Assembly (NCBI RefSeq): GCF_017562075.2
Contig: NW_024427604.1
Coordinates: 186,001 to 250,000, forward strand
Length of the DNA: 64,000 nucleotides
Source: Anopheles merus
Taxonomy: Eukaryota; Arthropoda; Insecta; Diptera; Culicidae
Reading direction: 5' to 3'
This document shows positions 53,101 through 64,000 of this stretch, piece by piece. The translations under genes were made by a program, and so were the position numbers. The notes under the pieces were generated by a model. That model saw nothing but the letters and a program-made list of their open reading frames with translations. It made no database searches and had not been told where the DNA came from. Numbering within the stretch: the first letter of the stretch is position 1; each line of letters opens with the position of its first letter.

Positions 53101-54900
53101 CAAGTGTCCCCAAGGGTCATCCAAGCACTCCAGAATGACTTCAGATGCTATTGCAAGCTCCAATGTACTTAGGATCACCATTTGGCATGTTTCACCAACA
53201 TTTTCATGATTGTTTCAGTTTCTAGAAACCCTTCACTTCAAAGGCCATTTACTATAGCCTGCGTTGCTCTGATCGAAAATCCAAGAAAATTTGCATTGTG
53301 CAACTTTTAATTTCCTTTCCAACGGTGAAAAAATTAAGTCTCTAGCTCTTCTGGTTCAAAAGTTATGGCCGTTTGAAATTTCACCTTTTTTCGGCAAAAC
53401 AATTTTTTTCGTCAAAACAAGCGCTCCAGAATGACTCCACACGTTGTTCCAAGTGTCTCCAAGGGTCATCCAAGCACTCCAGAATGACTTCAGACGTTGT
53501 TCCAAGTGTCCCCAAGGGTCATCCAAGCACTCCAGAATGACTTCAGATGCTATTGCAAGCTCCAATGTACTTAGGATCACCATTTGGCATGTTTCACCAA
53601 CATTTTCATGATTGTTTCAGTTTCTAGAAACCCTTCACTTCAAAGGCCATTTACTATAGCCTGCGTTGCTCTGATCGAAAATCCAAGAAAATTTGCATGG
53701 TGCAACTTTTAATTTCCTTTCCAACGGTGAAAAAATTAAGTCTCTAGCTCTTCTGGTTCAAAAGTTATGGCCGTTTGAAATTTCACCTTTTTTCGGCAAA
53801 ACCAATTTTTTTCGTCAAAACAAGCACTCCAGAATGACTTCAGACGTTGTTTCAAGTGTCTCCAAGGGTCATCCAAGCACTCCAGAATGACTTCAGACGT
53901 TGTTCCAAGTGTCCCCAAGGGTCATCCAAGCACTCCAGAATGACTTCAGATGCTATTGCAAGCTCCAATGTACTTAGGATCACCATTTGGCATGTTTCAC
54001 CAACATTTTCATGATTGTTTCAGTTTCTAGAAACCCTTCACTTCAAAGGCCATTTACTATAGCCTGCGTTGCTCTGATCGAAAATCCAAGAAAATTTGCA
54101 TGGTGCAACTTTTAATTTCCTTTCCAACGGTGAAAAAATTAAGTCTCTAGCTCTTCTGGTTCAAAAGTTATGGCCGTTTGAAATTTCACCTTTTTTCGGC
54201 AAAACAATTTTTTTCGTCAAAACAAGCGCTCCAGAATGACTCCACACGTTGTTCCAAGTGTCTCCAAGGGTCATCCAAGCACTCCAGAATGACTTCAGAC
54301 GTTGTTCCAAGTGTCCCCAAGGGTCATCCAAGCACTCCAGAATGACTTCAGATGCTATTGCAAGCTCCAATGTACTTAGGATCACCATTTGGCATGTTTC
54401 ACCAACATTTTCATGATTGTTTCAGTTTCTAGAAACCCTTCACTTCAAAGGCCATTTACTATAGCCTGCGTTGCTCTGATCGAAAATCCAAGAAAATTTG
54501 CATTGTGCAACTTTTAATTTCCTTTCCAACGGTGAAAAAATTAAGTCTCTAGCTCTTCTGGTTCAAAAGTTATGGCCGTTTGAAATTTCACCTTTTTTCG
54601 GCAAAACCAATTTTTTTCGTCAAAACAAGCGCTCCAGAATGACTCCACACGTTGTTCCAAGTGTCTCCAAGGGTCATCCAAGCACTCCAGAATGACTTCA
54701 GACGTTGTTCCAAGTGTCCCCAAGGGTCATCCAAGCACTCCAGAATGACTTCAGATGCTATTGCAAGCTCCAATGTACTTAGGATCACCATTTGGCATGT
54801 TTCACCAACATTTTCATGATTGTTTCAGTTTCTAGAAACCCTTCACTTCAAAGGCCATTTACTATAGCCTGCGTTGCTCTGATCGAAAATCCAAGAAAAT
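47145..54900 (+). repeat. Mosaic segment of 19 monomers
   Basis: Order: Bs(G, ttcacacg) 47145, D 47548 (455 bp, gcactcc lineage, 'gactcagacg' deletion), E 48003, T8 48407, B 48810 (ccagacg), B(G) 49213, A 49616, A 50018, T6(G) 50420, Bs(G) 50822, D 51225 (gcactcc lineage), A 51681, A 52083, Bs 52485, B(caca) 52888, A 53291, Bs(G, ttcagacg) 53693, A(G) 54096, C 54498. The long monomers here lack the gagtcccc mark of the usual D copies. Confidence 0.87.
48003..48406 (+). repeat. Variant monomer E, copy 2 (404 bp, 'gattaac' junction)
   Basis: It has the same gattaacactctagaa junction (48130-48145), acttccaacg and acttccgacg as the copy 12766 bp upstream, but gcattgtg at the T/G site. It also follows a long monomer (47548). 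Its downstream neighbour is T8 (48407) rather than B, so only about one monomer is shared between the two sites. Confidence 0.9.
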
Positions 54901-57900
54901 TTGCATTGTGCAACTTTTAATTTCCTTTCCAACGGTGAAAAAATTAAGTCTCTAGCTCTTCTGGTTCAAAAGTTATGGCCGTTTGAAATTTCACCTTTTT
55001 TCGGCAAAACCAATTTTTTTCGTCAAAACAAGCGCTCCAGAATGACTCCACACGTTGTTCCAAGTGTCTCCAAGGGTCATCAAAGCACTCCAGAATGACT
55101 TCAGACGTTGTTCCAAGTGTCTCCAAGGGTCATCCAAGCACTCCAGAATGACTTCAGACGTTGTTTCAAGAGTCCCCAAGGGTCATCCAAGCACTCCAGA
55201 ATGACTTCAGATGCTATTGCAAGCTCCAATGTACTTAGGATCACCATTTGGCATGTTTCACCAACATTTTCATGATTGTTTCAGTTTCTAGAAACCCTTC
55301 ACTTCAAAGGCCATTTACTATAGCCTGCGTTGCTCTGATCGAAAATCCAAGAAAATTTGCATTGTGCAACTTTTAATTTCCTTTCCAACGGTGAAAAAAT
55401 TAAGTCTCTAGCTCTTCTGGTTCAAAAGTTATGGCCGTTTGAAATTTCACCTTTTTTCGGCAAAACCAATTTTTTTCGTCAAAACAAGCACTCCAGAATG
55501 ACTCCACACGTTGTTCCAAGTGTCTCCAAGGGTCATCCAAGCACTCCAGAATGACTCCAGACGTTGTTCCAAGTGTCTCCAAGGGTCATCCAAGCACTCC
55601 AGAATGACTTCAGACGTTGTTCCAAGTGTCCCCAAGGGTCATCCAAGCACTCCAGAATGACTTCAGATGCTATTGCAAGCTCCAATGTACTTAGGATCAC
55701 CATTTGGCATGTTTCACCAACATTTTCATGATTGTTTCAGTTTCTAGAAACCCTTCACTTCAAAGGCCATTTACTATAGCCTGCGTTGCTCTGATCGAAA
55801 ATCCAAGAAAATTTGCATTGTGCAACTTTTAATTTCCTTTCCAACGGTGAAAAAATTAAGTCTCTAGCTCTTCTGGTTCAAAAGTTATGGCCGTTTGAAA
55901 TTTCACCTTTTTTCGGCAAAACAATTTTTTTCGTCAAAACAAGCGCTCCAGAATGACTCCAAACGTTGTTCCAAGTGTCTCCAAGGGTCATCCAAGCACT
56001 CCAGAATGACTTCAGACGTTGTTCCAAGTGTCCCCAAGGGTCATCCAAGCACTCCAGAATGACTTCAGATGCTATTGCAAGCTCCAATGTACTTAGGATC
56101 ACCATTTGGCATGTTTCACCAACATTTTCATGATTGTTTCAGTTTCTAGAAACCCTTCACTTCAAAGGCCATTTACTATAGCCTGCGTTGCTCTGATCGA
56201 AAATCCAAGAAAATTTGCATTGTGCAACTTTTAATTTCCTTTCCAACGGTGAAAAAATTAAGTCTCTAGCTCTTCTGGTTCAAAAGTTATGGCCGTTTGA
56301 AATTTCACCTTTTTTCGGCAAAACCAATTTTTTTCGTCAAAACAAGCACTCCAGAATGACTCCAGACGTTGTTTCAAGTGTCTCCAAGGGTCATCCAAGC
56401 ACTCCAGAATGACTTCAGACGTTGTTCCAAGTGTCCCCAAGGGTCATCCAAGCACTCCAGAATGACTTCAGATGCTATTGCAAGCTCCAATGTACTTAGG
56501 ATCACCATTTGGCATGTTTCACCAACATTTTCATGATTGTTTCAGTTTCTAGAAACCCTTCACTTCAAAGGCCATTTACTATAGCCTGCGTTGCTCTGAT
56601 CGAAAATCCAAGAAAATTTGCATTGTGCAACTTTTAATTTCCTTTCCAACGGTGAAAAAATTAAGTCTCTAGCTCTTCTGGTTCAAAAGTTATGGCCGTT
56701 TGAAATTTCACCTTTTTTCGGCAAAACAATTTTTTTCGTCAAAACAAGCGCTCCAGAATGACTCCACACGTTGTTCCAAGTGTCTCCAAGGGTCATCCAA
56801 GCACTCCAGAATGACTTCAGACGTTGTTCCAAGTGTCCCCAAGGGTCATCCAAGCACTCCAGAATGACTTCAGATGCTATTGCAAGCTCCAATGTACTTA
56901 GGATCACCATTTGGCATGTTTCACCAACATTTTCATGATTGTTTCAGTTTCTAGAAACCCTTCACTTCAAAGGCCATTTACTATAGCCTGCGTTGCTCTG
57001 ATCGAAAATCCAAGAAAATTTGCATTGTGCAACTTTTAATTTCCTTTCCAACGGTGAAAAAATTAAGTCTCTAGCTCTTCTGGTTCAAAAGTTATGGCCG
57101 TTTGAAATTTCACCTTTTTTCGGCAAAACCAATTTTTTTCGTCAAAACAAGCACTCCAGAATGACTCCACACGTTGTTCCAAGTGTCTCCAAGGGTCATC
57201 CAAGCACTCCAGAATGACTTCAGACGTTGTTCCAAGTGTCCCCAAGGGTCATCCAAGCACTCCAGAATGACTTCAGATGCTATTGCAAGCTCCAATGTAC
57301 TTAGGATCACCATTTGGCATGTTTCACCAACATTTTCATGATTGTTTCAGTTTCTAGAAACCCTTCACTTCAAAGGCCATTTACTATAGCCTGCGTTGCT
57401 CTGATCGAAAATCCAAGAAAATTTGCATTGTGCAACTTTTAATTTCCTTTCCAACGGTGAAAAAATTAAGTCTCTAGCTCTTCTGGTTCAAAAGTTATGG
57501 CCGTTTGAAATTTCACCTTTTTTCGGCAAAACCAATTTTTTTCGTCAAAACAAGCACTCCAGAATGACTCCACACGTTGTTCCAAGTGTCTCCAAGGGTC
57601 ATCCAAGCACTCCAGAATGACTTCAGACGTTGTTCCAAGTGTCCCCAAGGGTCATCCAAGCACTCCAGAATGACTTCAGATGCTATTGCAAGCTCCAATG
57701 TACTTAGGATCACCATTTGGCATGTTTCACCAACATTTTCATGATTGTTTCAGTTTCTAGAAACCCTTCACTTCAAAGGCCATTTACTATAGCCTGCGTT
57801 GCTCTGATCGAAAATCCAAGAAAATTTGCATTGTGCAACTTTTAATTTCCTTTCCAACGGTGAAAAAATTAAGTCTCTAGCTCTTCTGGTTCAAAAGTTA

Positions 57901-60900
57901 TGGCCGTTTGAAATTTCACCTTTTTTCGGCAAAACAATTTTTTTCGTCAAAACAAGCGCTCCAGAATGACTCCACACGTTGTTCCAAGTGTCTCCAAGGG
58001 TCATCCAAGCACTCCAGAATGACTTCAGACGTTGTTCCAAGTGTCCCCAAGGGTCATCCAAGCACTCCAGAATGACTTCAGATGCTATTGCAAGCTCCAA
58101 TGTACTTAGGATCACCATTTGGCATGTTTCACCAACATTTTCATGATTGTTTCAGTTTCTAGAAACCCTTCACTTCAAAGGCCATTTACTATAGCCTGCG
58201 TTGCTCTGATCGAAAATCCAAGAAAATTTGCATTGTGCAACTTTTAATTTCCTTTCCAACGGTGAAAAAATTAAGTCTCTAGCTCTTCTGGTTCAAAAGT
58301 TATGGCCGTTTGAAATTTCACCTTTTTTCGGCAAAACCAATTTTTTTCGTCAAAACAAGCACTCCAGAATGACTCCACACGTTGTTTCAAGTGTCTCCAA
58401 GGGTCATCCAAGCACTCCAGAATGACTTCAGACGTTGTTCCAAGTGTCCCCAAGGGTCATCCAAGCACTCCAGAATGACTTCAGATGCTATTGCAAGCTC
58501 CAATGTACTTAGGATCACCATTTGGCATGTTTCACCAACATTTTCATGATTGTTTCAGTTTCTAGAAACCCTTCACTTCAAAGGCCATTTACTATAGCCT
58601 GCGTTGCTCTGATCGAAAATCCAAGAAAATTTGCATTGTGCAACTTTTAATTTCCTTTCCAACGGTGAAAAAATTAAGTCTCTAGCTCTTCTGGTTCAAA
58701 AGTTATGGCCGTTTGAAATTTCACCTTTTTTCGGCAAAACAATTTTTTTCGTCAAAACAAGCGCTCCAGAATGACTCCACACGTTGTTCCAAGTGTCTCC
58801 AAGGGTCATCCAAGCACTCCAGAATGACTTCAGACGTTGTTCCAAGTGTCCCCAAGGGTCATCCAAGCACTCCAGAATGACTTCAGATGCTATTGCAAGC
58901 TCCAATGTACTTAGGATCACCATTTGGCATGTTTCACCAACATTTTCATGATTGTTTCAGTTTCTAGAAACCCTTCACTTCAAAGGCCATTTACTATAGC
59001 CTGCGTTGCTCTGATCGAAAATCCAAGAAAATTTGCATTGTGCAACTTTTAATTTCCTTTCCAACGGTGAAAAAATTAAGTCTCTAGCTCTTCTGGTTCA
59101 AAAGTTATGGCCGTTTGAAATTTCACCTTTTTTCGGCAAAACCAATTTTTTTCGTCAAAACAAGCACTCCAGAATGACTCCACACGTTGTTTCAAGTGTC
59201 TCCAAGGGTCATCCAAGCACTCCAGAATGACTTCAGACGTTGTTCCAAGTGTCCCCAAGGGTCATCCAAGCACTCCAGAATGACTTCAGATGCTATTGCA
59301 AGCTCCAATGTACTTAGGATCACCATTTGGCATGTTTCACCAACATTTTCATGATTGTTTCAGTTTCTAGAAACCCTTCACTTCAAAGGCCATTTACTAT
59401 AGCCTGCGTTGCTCTGATCGAAAATCCAAGAAAATTTGCATTGTGCAACTTTTAATTTCCTTTCCAACGGTGAAAAAATTAAGTCTCTAGCTCTTCTGGT
59501 TCAAAAGTTATGGCCGTTTGAAATTTCACCTTTTTTCGGCAAAACCAATTTTTTTCGTCAAAACAAGCACTCCAGAATGACTCCACACGTTGTTCCAAGT
59601 GTCTCCAAGGGTCATCCAAGCACTCCAGAATGACTTCAGACGTTGTTCCAAGTGTCCCCAAGGGTCATCCAAGCACTCCAGAATGACTTCAGATGCTATT
59701 GCAAGCTCCAATGTACTTAGGATCACCATTTGGCATGTTTCACCAACATTTTCATGATTGTTTCAGTTTCTAGAAACCCTTCACTTCAAAGGCCATTTAC
59801 TATAGCCTGCGTTGCTCTGATCGAAAATCCAAGAAAATTTGCATTGTGCAACTTTTAATTTCCTTTCCAACGGTGAAAAAATTAAGTCTCTAGCTCTTCT
59901 GGTTCAAAAGTTATGGCCGTTTGAAATTTCACCTTTTTTCGGCAAAACAATTTTTTTCGTCAAAACAAGCGCTCCAGAATGACTCCACACGTTGTTCCAA
60001 GTGTCTCCAAGGGTCATCCAAGCACTCCAGAATGACTTCAGACGTTGTTCCAAGTGTCCCCAGGGTCATCCAAGCACTCCAGAATGACTTCAGATGCTAT
60101 TGCAAGCTCCAATGTACTTAGGATCACCATTTGGCATGTTTCACCAACATTTTCATGATTGTTTCAGTTTCTAGAAACCCTTCACTTCAAAGGCCATTTA
60201 CTATAGCCTGCGTTGCTCTGATCGAAAATCCAAGAAAATTTGCATTGTGCAACTTTTAATTTCCTTTCCAACGGTGAAAAAATTAAGTCTCTAGCTCTTC
60301 TGGTTCAAAAGTTATGGCCGTTTGAAATTTCACCTTTTTTCGGCAAAACCAATTTTTTCGTCAAAACAAGCACTCCAGAATGACTCCACACGTTGTTCAA
60401 GTGTCTCCAAGGGTCATCCAAGCACTCCAGAATGACTTCAGACGTTGTTCCAAGTGTCCCCAAGGGTCATCCAAGCACTCCAGAATGACTTCAGATGCTA
60501 TTGCAAGCTCCAATGTACTTAGGATCACCATTTGGCATGTTTCACCAACATTTTCATGATTGTTTCAGTTTCTAGAAACCCTTCACTTCAAAGGCCATTT
60601 ACTATAGCCTGCGTTGCTCTGATCGAAAATCCAAGAAAATTTGCATTGTGCAACTTTTAATTTCCTTTCCAACGGTGAAAAAATTAAGTCTCTAGCTCTT
60701 CTGGTTCAAAAGTTATGGCCGTTTGAAATTTCACCTTTTTTCGGCAAAACAATTTTTTTCGTCAAAACAAGCGCTCCAGAATGACTCCACACGTTGTTCC
60801 AAGTGTCTCCAAGGGTCATCCAAGCACTCCAGAATGACTTCAGACGTTGTTCCAAGTGTCCCCAAGGGTCATCCAAGCACTCCAGAATGACTTCAGATGC

Positions 60901-61445
60901 TATTGCAAGCTCCAATGTACTTAGGATCACCATTTGGCATGTTTCACCAACATTTTCATGATTGTTTCAGTTTCTAGAAACCCTTCACTTCAAAGGCCAT
61001 TTACTATAGCCTGCGTTGCTCTGATCGAAAATCCAAGAAAATTTGCATTGTGCAACTTTTAATTTCCTTTCCAACGGTGAAAAAATTAAGTCTCTAGCTC
61101 TTCTGGTTCAAAAGTTATGGCCGTTTGAAATTTCACCTTTTTTCGGCAAAACCAATTTTTTTCGTCAAAACAAGCGCTCCAGAATGACTCCACACGTTGT
61201 TCCAAGTGTCTCCAAGGGTCATCCAAGCACTCCAGAATGACTTCAGACGTTGTTCCAAGTGTCCCCAAGGGTCATCCAAGCACTCCAGAATGACTTCAGA
61301 TGCTATTGCAAGCTCCAATGTACTTAGGATCACCATTTGGCATGTTTCACCAACATTTTCATGATTGTTTCAGTTTCTAGAAACCCTTCACTTCAAAGGC
61401 CATTTACTATAGCCTGCGTTGCTCTGATCGAAAATCCAAGAAAAT
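54901..61445 (+). repeat. Mosaic segment opening with two adjacent long monomers
   Basis: Order: D 54901 (gcgctcc lineage), D 55357 (gcactcc lineage, second subrepeat with ccagacg), A 55813 (private ccaaacg at 55962), Bs 56215 (ccagacg), A 56618, B 57020, B 57423, A 57826, Bs 58228, A 58631, Bs 59033, B 59436, A 59839 (401 bp, ccccaggg), T6 60240 (401 bp, gttcaag), A 60641, C 61043. After 55812 no long monomer occurs for about 5.6 kb. Confidence 0.87.
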
Positions 61446-63961
61446 TTGCATTGTGCAACTTTTAATTTCCTTTCCAACGGTGAAAAAATTAAGTCTCTAG
61501 CTCTTCTGGTTCAAAAGTTATGGCCGTTTGAAATTTCACCTTTTTTCGGCAAAACCAATTTTTTCGTCAAAACAAGCGCTCCAGAATGACTCCACACGTT
61601 GTTCCAAGTGTCTCCAAGGGTCATCAAAGCACTCCAGAATGACTTCAGACGTTGTTCCAAGTGTCTCCAAGGGTCATCCAAGCACTCCAGAATGACTTCA
61701 GACGTTGTTTCAAGAGTCCCCAAGGGTCATCCAAGCACTCCAGAATGACTTCAGATGCTATTGCAAGCTCCAATGTACTTAGGATCACCATTTGGCATGT
61801 TTCACCAACATTTTCATGATTGTTTCAGTTTCTAGAAACCCTTCACTTCAAAGGCCATTTACTATAGCCTGCGTTGCTCTGATCGAAAATCCAAGAAAAT
61901 TTGCATGGTGCAACTTTTAATTTCCTTTCCAACGGTGAAAAAATTAAGTCTCTAGCTCTTCTGGTTCAAAAGTTATGGCCGTTTGAAATTTCACCTTTTT
62001 TCGGCAAAACCAATTTTTTTCGTCAAAACAAGCACTCCAGAATGACTCCACACGTTGTTCCAAGTGTCTCCAAGGGTCATCCAAGCACTCCAGAATGACT
62101 CCAGTTGTTCCAAGTGTCTCCAAGGGTCATCCAAGCACTCCAGAATGACTTCAGACGTTGTTCCAAGTGTCCCCAAGGGTCATCCAAGCACTCCAGAATG
62201 ACTTCAGATGCTATTGCAAGCTCCAATGTACTTAGGATCACCATTTGGCATGTTTCACCAACATTTTCATGATTGTTTCAGTTTCTAGAAACCCTTCACT
62301 TCAAAGGCCATTTACTATAGCCTGCGTTGCTCTGATCGAAAATCCAAGAAAATTTGCATTGTGCAACTTTTAATTTCCTTTCCAACGGTGAAAAAATTAA
62401 GTCTCTAGCTCTTCTGGTTCAAAAGTTATGGCCGTTTGAAATTTCACCTTTTTTCGGCAAAACAATTTTTTTTCGTCAAAACAAGCGCTCCAGAATGACT
62501 CCAACGTTGTTCCAAGTGTCTCCAAGGGTCATCCAAGCACTCCAGAATGACTTCAGACGTTGTTCCAAGTGTCCCCAAGGGTCATCCAAGCACTCCAGAA
62601 TGACTTCAGATGCTATTGCAAGCTCCAATGTACTTAGGATCACCATTTGGCATGTTTCACCAACATTTTCATGATTGTTTCAGTTTCTAGAAACCCTTCA
62701 CTTCAAAGGCCATTTACTATAGCCTGCGTTGCTCTGATCGAAAATCCAAGAAAATTTGCATTGTGCAACTTTTAATTTCCTTTCCAACGGTGAAAAAATT
62801 AAGTCTCTAGCTCTTCTGGTTCAAAAGTTATGGCCGTTTGAAATTTCACCTTTTTTCGGCAAAACCAATTTTTTCGTCAAAACAAGCACTCCAGAATGAC
62901 TCCACACGTTGTTCAAGTGTCTCCAAGGGTCATCCAAGCACTCCAGAATGACTTCAGACGTTGTTCCAAGTGTCCCCAAGGGTCATCCAAGCACTCCAGA
63001 ATGACTTCAGATGCTATTGCAAGCTCCAATGTACTTAGGATCACCATTTGGCATGTTTCACCAACATTTTCATGATTGTTTCAGTTTCTAGAAACCCTTC
63101 ACTTCAAAGGCCATTTACTATAGCCTGCGTTGCTCTGATCGAAAATCCAAGAAAATTTGCATTGTGCAACTTTTAATTTCCTTTCCAACGGTGAAAAAAT
63201 TAAGTCTCTAGCTCTTCTGGTTCAAAAGTTATGGCCGTTTGAAATTTCACCTTTTTTCGGCAAAACAATTTTTTTCGTCAAAACAAGCGCTCCAGAATGA
63301 CTCCACACGTTGTTCCAAGTGTCTCCAAGGGTCATCCAAGCACTCCAGAATGACTTCAGACGTTGTTCCAAGTGTCCCCAAGGGTCATCCAAGCACTCCA
63401 GAATGACTTCAGATGCTATTGCAAGCTCCAATGTACTTAGGATCACCATTTGGCATGTTTCACCAACATTTTCATGATTGTTTCAGTTTCTAGAAACCCT
63501 TCACTTCAAAGGCCATTTACTATAGCCTGCGTTGCTCTGATCGAAAATCCAAGAAAATTTGCATTGTGCAACTTTTAATTTCCTTTCCAACGGTGAAAAA
63601 ATTAAGTCTCTAGCTCTTCTGGTTCAAAAGTTATGGCCGTTTGAAATTTCACCTTTTTTCGGCAAAACCAATTTTTTTCGTCAAAACAAGCGCTCCAGAA
63701 TGACTCCACACGTTGTTTCAAGTGTCTCCAAGGGTCATCCAAGCACTCCAGAATGACTTCAGACGTTGTTCCAAGTGTCCCCAAGGGTCATCCAAGCACT
63801 CCAGAATGACTTCAGATGCTATTGCAAGCTCCAATGTACTTAGGATCACCATTTGGCATGTTTCACCAACATTTTCATGATTGTTTCAGTTTCTAGAAAC
63901 CCTTCACTTCAAAGGCCATTTACTATAGCCTGCGTTGCTCTGATCGAAAATCCAAGAAAAT
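61446..63961 (+). repeat. Terminal segment rich in small deletions
   Basis: Order: D 61446 (455 bp, 6-T form), D(G) 61901 (453 bp, gactccagttg lacking three bases), T8 62354 (402 bp, gactccaacg lacking one base), T6 62756 (401 bp, gttcaag), A 63157, Cs 63559 (gcgctcc with gtttcaag). Four of six monomers deviate in length from their class. Confidence 0.88.
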
Positions 63962-64000
63962 TTGCATGGTGCAACTTTTAATTTCCTTTCCAACGGTGAA
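63962..64000 (+). repeat. Right-clipped monomer (first 39 bases, G variant)
   Basis: It begins ttgcatggtgcaac and runs into the conserved ctttccaacgg word where the window ends. The array clearly continues beyond the right edge. Confidence 0.95.

Larger units (their letters stand above)
1..64000 (+). repeat. Satellite DNA array, ~402/403-bp monomer, head to tail
   Basis: The same ~402-bp sequence recurs without a break or inversion across the whole window. Taking the first base of the conserved ttgca word as boundary gives monomers at 336, 792, 1195, 1597, 2000, 2403, 2806 and so on to 63962: 155 complete copies and two clipped ones. Intact lengths are 402 (single C before the second T-tract), 403 (double C), or about 456 (one extra 53-bp subrepeat), with a few 401-404, 453-455, 485 and 499 variants. 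Copies are nearly identical, differing at a small set of recurrent sites. No gene, transposon or unrelated spacer interrupts it. This is typical of eukaryotic heterochromatic satellite DNA; a plant origin is inferred from the style of the unique region only. Whether it is centromeric cannot be told from sequence alone. Confidence 0.98.

Noticed and set aside
336..63784. Hundreds of short ORFs (60-111 codons) on both strands, many with identical translations
   Set aside because: They are the same few frames of the satellite read again in each monomer. Many start at TTG, several overlap on opposite strands, and lengths change with single-base indels. No codon-level constraint or domain is visible. 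Their sameness comes from DNA homogenisation.
1..64000. Strict 9-monomer HOR of 3676-3677 bp suggested by repeated D-to-D spacing (336-4013, 21287-24963, 41775-45452, 47548-51225, 51225-54901)
   Set aside because: The monomer classes between these D copies differ from interval to interval, so equal spacing mostly reflects eight normal monomers plus one long one, not a common unit.
1..64000. Inverted segments, transposon insertions, telomere repeats, rRNA/tRNA genes or non-satellite spacers
   Set aside because: Every part of the window could be assigned to the same monomer in the same orientation; nothing else was seen.
1..64000. A bacterial or phage accessory system
   Set aside because: There is no coding density, no ribosome binding sites linked to plausible genes, and the entire window is a eukaryote-style satellite.

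Overview
The whole 64 kb window is one uninterrupted head-to-tail satellite DNA array. I find no credible protein-coding gene, RNA gene, transposon or non-repeat interval. The basic monomer is 402 or 403 bp. Using the conserved ttgca positions as monomer boundaries, I count 155 complete monomers (first at 336, last ending at 63961) plus a clipped monomer at each edge. All are in the same orientation. Base composition is moderately AT-rich. The array, nested repeats and lack of genes point to constitutive heterochromatin of a eukaryote (centromeric, pericentromeric, subtelomeric or knob). The style of the unique part (a 'ctttccaacgg' word followed by 'caaaagttatggccgttt') resembles plant dispersed and satellite repeats, so a flowering plant is my best guess. 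That is inference only; the species cannot be read from this window.

Each monomer has two parts. About 240 bp are nearly invariant and contain several short dyads: a 12-bp palindrome, a small hairpin and a nested inverted repeat. The rest carries a T-rich imperfect direct repeat followed by a nested minisatellite of 53-bp subrepeats. Normal monomers have two good subrepeats plus one decayed copy. Twenty-two long monomers (453-499 bp) have one or two extra subrepeats. Nearly all sequence and length variation lies in the T-tract and the subrepeats.

Monomer classes used below: A = 402 bp, 'aaaacaat' + 7 T, first subrepeat gcgctcc (59 copies; A' = same with gcactcc). B = 403 bp, 'aaaaccaat' + 7 T, gcactcc (51 copies; Bs = first subrepeat with gtttcaag). 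C = 403 bp, as B but gcgctcc (12; Cs = with gtttcaag). D = long, extra subrepeat (22). E = 404 bp with a 'gattaac' junction (2). T8 = single C + 8 T (4). T6 = double C + 6 T (5). Suffix G = 'gcatggtg' instead of 'gcattgtg'.

These classes form local higher-order repeats (HORs). From 2000 to 9403 there are three consecutive 6-monomer units (about 2.47 kb each), followed by a 4-monomer truncated unit to 11066. A trimer HOR lies at 17614-20025. A 9/8-monomer pair lies at 22145-29092. Two large units of 17 and 15 monomers (about 7.0 and 6.2 kb) lie at 33976-47144. Elsewhere the order is a mosaic. Small deletions concentrate at the two window ends. The picture is of a young, strongly homogenised array still evolving by unequal exchange at two scales: the 53-bp subrepeat and blocks of whole monomers.
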